This document shows, one piece after another, positions 36,152-43,307 of a stretch of DNA of 62,958 bases. The DNA lies in NCBI GenBank assembly GCA_903889245.1, contig CAISWQ010000034.1, positions 1 through 62,958 of the forward strand, given 5' to 3'. Position 1 is the stretch's first letter; each line of letters begins with the position of its first letter. A program made the translations under genes and the position numbers. This DNA is from an uncultured Lentisphaerota bacterium (lineage in GTDB: Bacteria > Verrucomicrobiota > Kiritimatiellia > CAIQIC01). A model generated the notes under the pieces. That model saw only the letters and a list, made by a program, of their open reading frames with translations. It did not search any database and was not told the origin of the DNA.

Positions 36152-36529
36152 ATGGACATCCTGAAAGATATGTTCGACAAGCAGGCCCAGCTCAACCGCC
36201 GCATCGGCGTGGACACCACCCAGATGCCGGAGGAGGAGCAACCCAAGTGGATCCTCAACTACTGCCGCGCGATGAGTCAGGAGATCGCCGAGCTCACCGA
36301 TAGCGTGCCGTGGAAGTGGTGGGCCAAGTACCAGACCTACAACAAGCAGAACGCGCGCGTCGAGATCGTGGACCTGTTCCATTTCCTGATTTCGCTCGCG
36401 CAGGTCGCCGGCCTGACCGCCGAGGATGTCCACCGCCTCTACATGGAGAAGAACAAGGTCAATTTCCAGCGCCAGGACTCCGGCTACGCCATCAAGCAGC
36501 AGGGCGACGACAAGCACATCGGCGCCTGA
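36152..36529 (+). CDS. Dimeric dUTPase-like nucleotide pyrophosphatase
   Basis: 125 aa, all-alpha NTP pyrophosphatase fold. The metal-binding pattern is ExxE ([16 protein letters not shown]) followed by ExxD ([21 protein letters not shown]), as in dimeric dUTPase/MazG-superfamily enzymes. It would remove dUTP or a modified dNTP, lowering uracil incorporation and providing dUMP. GAGGAAAGG lies before the ATG, and a TATAGT box lies about 40 nt upstream. It is divergent from trxB and separated from the next gene by four palindromes. Confidence 0.83.
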   Translation: MDILKDMFDKQAQLNRRIGVDTTQMPEEEQPKWILNYCRAMSQEIAELTDSVPWKWWAKYQTYNKQNARVEIVDLFHFLISLAQVAGLTAEDVHRLYMEKNKVNFQRQDSGYAIKQQGDDKHIGA

Positions 36530-36536
36530 CCGCCCG

Positions 36537-36651
36537 TTTTCCAAGCCTTGGAAGAAATCCCCGGGAAAGTTCCAAGGCTGGGAACGTTTCCCGCGGGATT
36601 TTCCAAACCTTGGGAAAAAGGCTGGTTTCGGTTTCCAATCCTTGGAAAATT
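36537..36651. repeat. Palindrome cluster (4 copies) between convergent genes
   Basis: Centres at 36546, 36577, 36608 and 36640 (31, 31 and 32 bp). The last copy directly abuts the stop codon of the minus-strand gene. Confidence 0.93.
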
Positions 36652-37795
36652 ATTTCGGTTCGAGCAGCGCCGCAGCGAGCGCGGAGAACTCGGCCTCGGT
36701 CGGCAGCCGGCCGCGCGTGCGCTGGAAGTCGGCGACCTGCTGCCGCGCGGCGGTGAGGAAGTTTTTGTGCAACTGGTGGCACGGCGTCGGCCGGCCGGTG
36801 GCATCAATCAGGCAGAAGAAATTCCCCGGCTCGTTGTTATAGACCTGCCAGAAGAGCGCGAAGGGTACGCCCCAGCGGAGCACGCGCGCGAGGTAGGCGC
36901 GCGTCAGCGGTTCCTGCCGGTCGGGCGTGCGTCCGCCGCCGCCAAAGCCATACTCGCCGATGAACACGCGCCGCCCGGGCAGCGCCGCCGCTTTGTTGGT
37001 GGAGAGATGCGCGGCCACGTAGTCCAGCGTCTGGAGCATCTCCGGTTCCTGCAAGTTCTGCATGTCGTAGGCGGAGTAGGAGACGTAATCGAGGTTGGTG
37101 ACGAACGGCAGGACGGCGTTGACGACGCGCACGTCGCGGCCGGGCTTGGCGAGCATCGCGTCGCGCACGCGGTTGAGCTCGGCGTAGCAGAAGACGTCCA
37201 CGTTGGTGTGCGGCGTCGCGCGCTTCGCCTCGTCAATGCCCTGCTGGCGCGCGTTGAGCCAGCCGCGCATGCCGGCGACGGCCTCCGGCGCGGGATTGTT
37301 CGTGCCGCGCTGCGCGGTGCCCAGCAGCAGCCAGTCGCCCTCCCAGTGGCCGAGATAGAATTTCTTGCCGCTGCCGTTGAAGCGCGTCAACAGCCAGCGC
37401 GTGAACTCGAACATTTCATCGCGCTCGATTTTTTCCTCGACGGTGTTCGGGCCCTTGCGCCAATAACCGCCGTTGGTGTGGCCGGCGGCGGAGGCCCACA
37501 CGAAGTAATGGCGGAACGGCATCGCCAGCAGGCGCTGGCAGGCCCCGTCCGCCTGCGCGTAAGCGGTCAGCGTCGTGAACTCCTTGCGGTGCCGGCCGGC
37601 GTCGAGCGCGAACTTGATGATGTCGCTGCCCATCGCCAGCAGGTGCCCGGCCTGCTCCACGGCAACGTCGTTGGTGGTGAATTGGTAGAGCGTGCCGAAC
37701 GCCTGCGAGCCGAGGCGGAGGTTATAGGCCTCCACCGCGGGCTCGGCGGCCAGCGCCGCGCCGCCCAAACACAAAACTGGAATCAGCCACCGCAT
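36650..37795 (-). CDS. Secreted glycoside-hydrolase-like TIM-barrel protein
   Basis: 381 aa with a signal peptide (MRWLIPVLCLGGAALAAEP). It looks like a TIM barrel: FYLGHWEGDWLLLG, NVDVFCYAELNRVRDAML, NLDYVSYSAYDMQNLQEPEM and VFIGEYGFGGGGR (a candidate catalytic Glu at a strand end), then GVPFALFWQVYNNEPGNFFCLID. No CAZy family could be named with confidence. It is probably an exported sugar-degrading enzyme. ATG 37795 is chosen for the signal peptide and the -10-like box 9 nt upstream; the frame open to 37912 crosses a palindrome. Confidence 0.7.
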   Translation of the reverse strand: MRWLIPVLCLGGAALAAEPAVEAYNLRLGSQAFGTLYQFTTNDVAVEQAGHLLAMGSDIIKFALDAGRHRKEFTTLTAYAQADGACQRLLAMPFRHYFVWASAAGHTNGGYWRKGPNTVEEKIERDEMFEFTRWLLTRFNGSGKKFYLGHWEGDWLLLGTAQRGTNNPAPEAVAGMRGWLNARQQGIDEAKRATPHTNVDVFCYAELNRVRDAMLAKPGRDVRVVNAVLPFVTNLDYVSYSAYDMQNLQEPEMLQTLDYVAAHLSTNKAAALPGRRVFIGEYGFGGGGRTPDRQEPLTRAYLARVLRWGVPFALFWQVYNNEPGNFFCLIDATGRPTPCHQLHKNFLTAARQQVADFQRTRGRLPTEAEFSALAAALLEPK

Positions 37796-37804
37796 CGCGC
37801 GGCA

Positions 37805-37833
37805 ATAAAACCCCTCCTCCGCTCCGCGGTCAA
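37805..37833 (-). promoter_or_regulatory. Predicted leaderless promoter of the glycosidase-like gene
   Basis: TTGACC-N17-TTTTAT on the minus strand, 9 nt from the ATG. Confidence 0.5.
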
Positions 37834-37847
37834 GCGCCCCGGCCAGA

Positions 37848-37873
37848 ATTCCACACTTGGGCAAGTGTGGAAT
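37848..37873. repeat. Palindrome ATTCCACACTTG-GG-CAAGTGTGGAAT in a divergent promoter region
   Basis: Perfect 12-bp arms around GG. It lies between the divergent leaderless promoters of the glycosidase-like gene and the acetolactate decarboxylase gene. Same family as the 28-bp palindrome at 19993. Confidence 0.9.
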
Positions 37874-37926
37874 GGCGTTGCCTCGGGGCGGGCCCCGTGC
37901 GGAGCAGCGCACGCGGTGTAAAGCGG

Positions 37927-37955
37927 TTGGCTTTCGTCCGCTGCGCCGGTATCCT
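37927..37955 (+). promoter_or_regulatory. Predicted leaderless promoter of the acetolactate decarboxylase gene
   Basis: TTGGCT-N17-TATCCT, 7 nt from the ATG at 37963. Confidence 0.5.
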
Positions 37956-37962
37956 CGCGCGC

Positions 37963-38727
37963 ATGAAAAGTTTCATCCGCCTGCTGCTGGCCCTGGTGCT
38001 GGCCACCGCCGCGCGCGCGGCCGACCGCGAAACGCTGACGCAATTCTCCACCATCCCCGCGCTGCTCGCCGGCCTCTATGACGGCGAGTGGACCTGCGCC
38101 ACGGTGCTGACCAACGGCGACCTCGGCCTCGGCACGTTCGACCAGCTTGATGGCGAGATGATCGTGCTCGACGGCCGCTGCTACCGCACGCGCAGCGATG
38201 GCAACGTGGCGCCCGTCGCCGGCGGCGAGAAGACGCCGTTCGCCTGCGTCACCTTCTTCGATGCCGATCTTGTGATCAGCAACCTCACCGCCGGCAGCCT
38301 CGCCGAGGCGCTGACGGCGCTCGACCGCAAGGTGCCCTCCCCCAACCTCGCCTACGCGCTGCGGATGGAGGGTGTGTTCGCTCTCGTCAAAACCCGCAGC
38401 GTACCCGCGCAACAAAAACCGTATCGGCCGCTGACCGAAGTCGTGAAGACACAACCTACGTTCGAGTGGCGCAACGTCCGCGGCACGCTACTCGGCTTCC
38501 GCTGTCCGGCGTTTGCGAAGGAACTCAACGTCGCCGGCTGGCACCTGCATTTCATCACCGCCGACCGGCAACACGGCGGGCACGTCCTCGATCTGCGTCT
38601 GGCCAACCAGACCGCGCAGCTCGACTTGACGCCCGCGCTGCGCCAGAACCTTTCGACCAACGCCGCCTATCTCCAGCTCGACCTCTCCGGCGACTCGACC
38701 GAGGCCGTGAGGAAAGTGGAGAAATGA
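37963..38727 (+). CDS. Exported acetolactate decarboxylase
   Basis: 254 aa including a signal peptide (RLLLALVLATAARA). It converts 2-acetolactate to acetoin. The zinc-site segment GWHLHFITADRQHGGHVLDL carries the three His ligands, and FDQLDGEMIVLDGRCYR plus TPFACVTFF are the other family blocks. Secreted forms are known in the family. No acetolactate synthase gene is nearby, so the substrate would leak from branched-chain amino-acid synthesis; this is inferred. It overlaps the next gene by ATGA, which links it to the substrate-binding protein. Confidence 0.93.
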   Translation: MKSFIRLLLALVLATAARAADRETLTQFSTIPALLAGLYDGEWTCATVLTNGDLGLGTFDQLDGEMIVLDGRCYRTRSDGNVAPVAGGEKTPFACVTFFDADLVISNLTAGSLAEALTALDRKVPSPNLAYALRMEGVFALVKTRSVPAQQKPYRPLTEVVKTQPTFEWRNVRGTLLGFRCPAFAKELNVAGWHLHFITADRQHGGHVLDLRLANQTAQLDLTPALRQNLSTNAAYLQLDLSGDSTEAVRKVEK

Positions 38728-39599
38728 GGCGGGTGCTCCACCGACGCGCGGCGAACCTCCCCGCGAGCCGTTTTCCAACCTTGGTCATGTGCTTGAGCCT
38801 GTCCTGCTGCGCCGTGGCGCACGCCGCCGAGCGCGTGATCAGCCTCGCGCCGAACCTGACGGAGATCATCTGCGCGATCGGGGCCAGCGACCAGCTCGCC
38901 GGTCGCACGAGCGTGTGCGACTACCCGCCGGAACCGCTGAAGAAAGTCCCGGTGATCGGCAACTTCGGCGCGCCCGTACTGGAGCGGCTCGTGGCCGCGC
39001 GCCCGACGCTGGTCGTGGATGTGGCGCTGGAGGATGAGTCCATCGCGCGGCGCCTCACCGGGCTCGGCCTGCGCCACGAACGCATCCCTTGCCGGATGCT
39101 TGATGACATCCCCACCGCGATCCGGCGGCTCGGCGTGCTCCTGCACCGCGAGGCGGCCGCGGAGCCGCTGGCCGCGCAGCTCGCCGCCGGCATCGCCGCC
39201 GCGCGCCAGGCCGCCGCCACGCGGACCAACGCGCCGCTGGTCTACGCCGAAATCTGGAGCGACCCGCCGATGACCTGCGGCAAAAAAACCTTCCTGGCAG
39301 AACTCATCACGCTCGCCGGCGGCCGGAATCTCGGCGACGCCTCCGACCGCGATTATTTCGCCATCTCGACCGAGTGGCTGGTCGCGCGCCGGCCGGACAT
39401 CGTGCTGTGCTTCTACATGGCCGACGCGCAACATCTGCCGGACCGCTTCGCCGCGCGGCCGGGCTGGGCGACGCTGCCGGCGGTGAGGCGGAGGAGCATC
39501 CACGGCGGCTTCGACAACAACCTGATGCTCCGCCCCGGCCCGCGCGCCCTCGAGGGCCTGCGCGTCCTGCAAACGTGCTTCCAGCCCGCGCCGCCCTGA
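38724..39599 (+). CDS. Periplasmic binding protein of the BtuF/FhuD type
   Basis: 291 aa. After a signal peptide (LSLSCCAVAHA), RVISLAPNLTEIICAIGASDQLAGRTSVCDYP and VPVIGNFGAPVLERLVAARPTLVVDV are the standard start of cobalamin/iron-siderophore binding proteins (helical-backbone class). NAPLVYAEIWSDPPMTCGKKTFLAELITLAGG begins the second lobe. ATG 38724 overlaps the decarboxylase stop. No permease or ATPase gene is adjacent, so it must share a transporter encoded elsewhere or act as a sensor. Vitamin B12 is the likely ligand, by similarity. Confidence 0.87.
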   Translation: MRRVLHRRAANLPASRFPTLVMCLSLSCCAVAHAAERVISLAPNLTEIICAIGASDQLAGRTSVCDYPPEPLKKVPVIGNFGAPVLERLVAARPTLVVDVALEDESIARRLTGLGLRHERIPCRMLDDIPTAIRRLGVLLHREAAAEPLAAQLAAGIAAARQAAATRTNAPLVYAEIWSDPPMTCGKKTFLAELITLAGGRNLGDASDRDYFAISTEWLVARRPDIVLCFYMADAQHLPDRFAARPGWATLPAVRRRSIHGGFDNNLMLRPGPRALEGLRVLQTCFQPAPP

Positions 39600-39605
39600 A
39601 GCCGG

Positions 39606-39685
39606 TGTTCCAGGGTTTGGAATTTTGGGCGGCGTTTTTTCCAGGGCCTGGAAAAACCCGCATGGAATTTTCCAAGCCTTGGAAA
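39606..39685. repeat. Palindrome cluster (3 copies)
   Basis: Centres at 39615, 39646 and 39677, exactly 31 bp apart. The last copy supplies the -35 box of the next gene. Confidence 0.92.
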
Positions 39686-39707
39686 TCCCCGTTCCTGCCG
39701 GTAGAGT
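39679..39707 (+). promoter_or_regulatory. Predicted leaderless promoter with palindrome half-site as -35
   Basis: TTGGAA (right arm of the palindrome centred at 39677)-N17-TAGAGT, 6 nt from the ATG at 39714. Confidence 0.6.
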
Positions 39708-39713
39708 CCGCCC

Positions 39714-40667
39714 ATGCCACGCCCTCTACTGGCCCTCCTGTTGTTGTGTGCAGGCTGCGGTGAGCTGCCCAAGCTGCTGCCGGAGAAGGTGCCGGCCTCC
39801 GATCCGCGCGTCGCGGAATTGCTCGCCGTGGTCGCGGCCTCGAAGCACACGGCCCAGGGGTTCACCGAAATCGGCACCAACGCGGAAGTTCGGCTGGAGA
39901 TCGCCCGGCGCGGCGGCGCTTATGACCGGATGCTGCATATCCACGGCAAGACCTCACGCACCATCGCGTTCAAACAGGCGGGCGCCGGTTGGCGCTGGAC
40001 GCACGAGCAGGAAATCTTCGAGGGGCCGCGCGATTACACCACGGTGGATGGCACGTTCAAGGAATCCCTTTGCCTGACCTACGAGACCGAGCGCCTCGCC
40101 GCAGTACGCACCCACCGGCTCAACGTCAGCTACAGCGGGGACGACGCGCAACTGGCGTGGCCGCGCGAACTGGCGCTGGCCGACGCGCTCCCGGTACTCG
40201 CCGCGTGGGGCCACGATGTCTCCCGCGCGCCGACCAACACCGCGACGGTGACGGCGACCATCACTGACTCCGCTGACAAACGCAACCGCATCACCGCTGT
40301 GCCCGATCCGTTTCGCATCGTATTAGAGGTCGAAAGTCCGACGGGCATCGGCCGCGCGCGTCTGACGCCGACCGGCGGTGGCTGGCCGGAGCGTATCGTA
40401 GTGCGGCTGCGGCTGGCGGCGCTGGAAACGTTCAACGCGGACAACGGCACGGCGAAAGTGCATACCCATTTTCAAAGCTATCCACCCTTCGAACAATCAT
40501 GCGCGTTGAGCATCACCGGCGAGCGCCGGATCGGCACGGCTAATCCCTACTGGATTTTTGCGCGCCGCCAGCGCAATGAGAACCTGTTCGAGCTGACGCT
40601 GCCGGCGGCGCTGTTCAAGGATGCGCCCGCGGCGCTGGACCTCCGGTGGATTGATTACCTCCGCTGA
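39714..40667 (+). CDS. Lipoprotein of unknown function
   Basis: 317 aa. It has a lipoprotein signal (LLALLLLCAGC, lipobox with the acylated Cys at about 15). The mature part is beta-rich with no recognised domain; segments such as LRLNVSYSGDDA-like and WPERIVVRLRLAALETF suggest a beta-sandwich. I do not recognise the family. It is the first gene of a pair; the beta-propeller gene follows 23 bp after its stop codon with its own ribosome binding site. Confidence 0.65.
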   Translation: MPRPLLALLLLCAGCGELPKLLPEKVPASDPRVAELLAVVAASKHTAQGFTEIGTNAEVRLEIARRGGAYDRMLHIHGKTSRTIAFKQAGAGWRWTHEQEIFEGPRDYTTVDGTFKESLCLTYETERLAAVRTHRLNVSYSGDDAQLAWPRELALADALPVLAAWGHDVSRAPTNTATVTATITDSADKRNRITAVPDPFRIVLEVESPTGIGRARLTPTGGGWPERIVVRLRLAALETFNADNGTAKVHTHFQSYPPFEQSCALSITGERRIGTANPYWIFARRQRNENLFELTLPAALFKDAPAALDLRWIDYLR

Positions 40668-40690
40668 CGCCAAACTCCAGGAGAACACCC

Positions 40691-41608
40691 ATGAATGTGA
40701 AAGCTGCTTGGTTGCTGGTGTGGTGCGTCGGCTGCGTAATCGGAGCGGATGCGGAACCGGTCGCGCATCGCTTCCTCAAGTCCGGCTGCGGCAGCGGCTC
40801 GGTCGCGATCGTCGCGGCGGATGGGAAAGTGGCATGGGAATACCCGCTCGCCGAGGAGACCAGCGACTCATGGCTGTTGCCCGAGGGCCACGTGATTTTT
40901 GCCTTCAAGCGCGGCGTGCGCGAGGTGGACGCGGCGAAGCAGACGGTCTGGGAATATCTCGCGCCTAAGGACGCCGAGGTCCATGCCTGCCAGCCGCTCG
41001 GCGAGGGGTGGTTCCTGCTCGGCGAATCGCGCAAGGGCGGCAGCCGCGTCATGGAGATGAACCGCGCGCAGAAAATCCGGCTGGAGTTCAATGTCGCGGA
41101 CGCCGCCGGCACGCCGCACAACCAGTTCCGGCAGATTCGCAAGACGCCGCAGAACACCTATCTCGTCACACAGCAGCGCGGCGGGGGCAAGGCGCGCGAG
41201 TTCGACGCCACCGGCAAGCTGGTCCGCGAATTCGCCGCCGGCCGCTATGTGGCGATCCGCCTCGGCAACGGCCACACGCTGCTGGCGTGCAGCGACGAGC
41301 ATCGTGTGCTCGAGGTGGATGCGCGCGACAGGATCGTCTGGCAGGTGACGGAGAAGGAACTGCCCGGCAACCAGCTCGCGTGTGTCGCGGGCCTGCACCG
41401 GCTCGCCAACGGCAACACAGTGATCTGCAACTGGTCAGGCCATATCAACAAGAAGAACCACCCGGCCTTCGCCACCCAGCCGCAGCTCGTCGAGGTCACG
41501 CCGGGGAAGAAGGTCGTCTGGGAAGTCCGCAACCCGGCGCTGAAGATGATTTCCTCGATCAACATCCTCGATGGCGGCGACCCGCTCGCCGGCCAATCCT
41601 GGCGGTGA
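40691..41608 (+). CDS. Secreted beta-propeller protein
   Basis: 305 aa with a signal peptide (AAWLLVWCVGCVIGADA). Repeated blades show the WEY/W-x-(V/Y) pattern: VAIVAADGKVAWEYPL, REVDAAKQTVWEYLAP, MEMNRAQKIRLEFNV, VLEVDARDRIVWQV, LVEVTPGKKVVWEV. This is typical of PQQ-like or arylsulfotransferase-like propellers. No catalytic His cluster was recognised. AGGAG precedes the ATG. Probably a periplasmic binding or scaffold protein; function unknown. Confidence 0.75.
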   Translation: MNVKAAWLLVWCVGCVIGADAEPVAHRFLKSGCGSGSVAIVAADGKVAWEYPLAEETSDSWLLPEGHVIFAFKRGVREVDAAKQTVWEYLAPKDAEVHACQPLGEGWFLLGESRKGGSRVMEMNRAQKIRLEFNVADAAGTPHNQFRQIRKTPQNTYLVTQQRGGGKAREFDATGKLVREFAAGRYVAIRLGNGHTLLACSDEHRVLEVDARDRIVWQVTEKELPGNQLACVAGLHRLANGNTVICNWSGHINKKNHPAFATQPQLVEVTPGKKVVWEVRNPALKMISSINILDGGDPLAGQSWR

Positions 41609-41697
41609 GGTCAGCGGCTCGCGAGTACGCGCGCCCGCCCTAACGGACTCCGGCGAAAAAGCGCCCACAGCTCACACAGGTTTCAGTTATTGACTTG

Positions 41698-41735
41698 CAG
41701 CCCCCACTACCTGGCAGTGCTAGGTAGCGGGGCCT
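41698..41735. terminator. Hairpin between convergent genes, possible terminator
   Basis: GCCCC-A-CTACCT pairs with AGGTAG-C-GGGGC around a 9-nt loop. No T-run follows, so a role in termination is only possible. Confidence 0.45.
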
Positions 41736-41798
41736 GACGCTTGATATTATTACTGCGCGGATGAGATCGCGGAGCGGACAATGGATGTGGAATTCGCG

Positions 41799-42497
41799 TT
41801 ATTTCGCGAGAGCGGCGGCGAGGGCCTTGCTGACTTCGCCGGCGAGGGTGGCGGAGCCATCGTTGGTGTAGTGGACATCCTTGGGCTTGCCGAGCTTCTC
41901 GCGCTGCGGCTTGACGAACGCGCACAGATCATGGACGGTGACACCCGCGGCCTGCATCACGCGCAGGGCAGCGGCGTTGTATTTCACCTCATCGCCGGGG
42001 ATGCGGCCAAGGGCCCCTTCCGGCACCGGCGTAGTCGTGCAGAAGATCAGCTTCGCGCCGGTCTTCTTCAGGCGCGCGACCAGTTCGGTCAGGTTCTTCT
42101 CATAGGTCTCCACCGGCACCCACTGCCTGCCCTTGCCGACCTCGGTGATCTTCGTCTTGTCGTCAATGAACTTGAGGTCATGCAGACCCCAGTTGAAGTG
42201 GATCACGTCCCACTTTTTCGGACCAAGCCACGCTTCGAGGTGTTCGAGGCCGCGCGCGGTGGACTCGTTGTTGCCGGGCGCGTGAATGATGTTGGCCTTG
42301 CCCTTGAAATGCTCCTTCACGAACGGCGTGTACCCGATGGAGATCGAGTCGCCGATGATCAGCACGCGCGGCAGGCCCTCCACCTCCGGAGTCGCCGCCA
42401 CTTTCGCCGCCTTCTTGGCCGGCGCCGCCAGCGCCCCGCCCCACCCCAACGCCACGCACAACAAACCCGCCGCCAGCCACTGCCAGTTCTGTTTCAT
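41799..42497 (-). CDS. Secreted SGNH/GDSL-family hydrolase
   Basis: 232 aa with a signal peptide (LAAGLLCVALGWGGALA). Catalytic blocks: block I VLIIGDSISIGYTP (Ser), block II/III region VIHFNWGLHDLKF (Asn oxyanion-type), and block V KPKDVHYTNDG (Asp-x-x-His). Such enzymes deacetylate or de-esterify carbohydrates outside the cell. AAAAGGAG lies 5 nt before the ATG. The promoter -35 box lies in a palindrome half-site. Confidence 0.85.
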   Translation of the reverse strand: MKQNWQWLAAGLLCVALGWGGALAAPAKKAAKVAATPEVEGLPRVLIIGDSISIGYTPFVKEHFKGKANIIHAPGNNESTARGLEHLEAWLGPKKWDVIHFNWGLHDLKFIDDKTKITEVGKGRQWVPVETYEKNLTELVARLKKTGAKLIFCTTTPVPEGALGRIPGDEVKYNAAALRVMQAAGVTVHDLCAFVKPQREKLGKPKDVHYTNDGSATLAGEVSKALAAALAK

Positions 42498-42520
42498 GAT
42501 GGCTCCTTTTACGAGCCGGG

Positions 42521-42549
42521 ACTATAGCGGCGCGGCGGCCCGTTTCCAA
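42521..42549 (-). promoter_or_regulatory. Predicted promoter with palindrome half-site as -35
   Basis: TTGGAA (42549-42544 on the minus strand, inside the degenerate palindrome centred at 42551)-N17-TATAGT. The leader of about 17-20 nt carries the ribosome binding site of the SGNH gene. Confidence 0.55.
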
Positions 42550-42643
42550 GGACTTGTCAGCCGGAGGCTGATGGGGAAGTGAACCCCGCGCTTTTCCCAA
42601 GGCTTGGAAAAGCCCGCGGAAATTTTTCCAAGGCTTGGACAAT
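42542..42643. repeat. Palindrome cluster (3 copies)
   Basis: Centres at 42551 (degenerate), 42602 and 42633; spacings 51 and 31 bp. The last copy ends just before the stop codon of the DUF456 gene. Confidence 0.88.
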
Positions 42644-42645
42644 CC

Positions 42646-43191
42646 TCAGGCGACAAGCAGGCCGATCAGCAGAACGGCCACCATGAACAGCGTAGCCGTG
42701 ATCTTCACCATCAGCATCGCCGCACGCGCGAGGATCGCGCCAGTGGCGATGTGCAGCGCGGCGCCGTGGTGCTTGAGGCGGTAACGTTCGACGAGATAGG
42801 CGAGACCGAAGCTGCCGGCGAACAGGCCGAGGAGCGGGCCGAGCATGAAAAGCGGGAGGAGGCTGCCGAGCAGCAGACCGAGGAGTCCGCCGAGCAGCGC
42901 CGCCACGCCCGCCAACTTGGAGCCGCCGCGGCGCTGCACGCCCCAGGCGCCCGCCAGCCATTCAACAACCTCGATAGCCAGGCACAGCAGCAGGAACAAC
43001 AGGATGGTCACAAGGCCGGGGAAACCGGGCGCGCGCAGCCAGGCGGCCAGCACTGTGGCGGCCAGCACGAGCCACGTGCCGGAAAAGGTCAACGCGGAAA
43101 GTAGTACGCCACACAGGCACAGCAACAGCACCGTGAGATAGCCCACGCCGTGTCCCAGCAACGCGCCGACTTGTGACCAGTCCACATGCAT
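42646..43191 (-). CDS. DUF456-family membrane protein
   Basis: 181 aa with four or five hydrophobic segments. The family pattern is recognisable: VLLLCLCGVLLSALTFSGTWLVLAATVLAAWL, then LAIEVVEWLAGAWGVQRRGGSK (glycine-rich linker) and LLGGLLGLLLGSLLPLFMLGPLLGLFAGSFGLAYLVE. No biochemical function is known for the family. It is divergent from the large GHL10-like gene; the two starts are about 116 bp apart. Confidence 0.82.
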   Translation of the reverse strand: MHVDWSQVGALLGHGVGYLTVLLLCLCGVLLSALTFSGTWLVLAATVLAAWLRAPGFPGLVTILLFLLLCLAIEVVEWLAGAWGVQRRGGSKLAGVAALLGGLLGLLLGSLLPLFMLGPLLGLFAGSFGLAYLVERYRLKHHGAALHIATGAILARAAMLMVKITATLFMVAVLLIGLLVA

Positions 43192-43266
43192 GCGGAAAAC
43201 GGGCGCAGCTTACGCAAGGCCACCGGCCGCCGCAACCCCTCTCCACAACGCCCTCGAAAACCGGCC

Positions 43267-43294
43267 TTGACCGGCGTGGGCGCTGGGCTAGAGT
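43267..43294 (+). promoter_or_regulatory. Predicted promoter of the GHL10-like gene
   Basis: TTGACC-N16-TAGAGT, 13 nt from the ATG, with no Shine-Dalgarno sequence in the short leader. Confidence 0.5.
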
Positions 43295-43307
43295 GTCGCG
43301 AAAAAAA

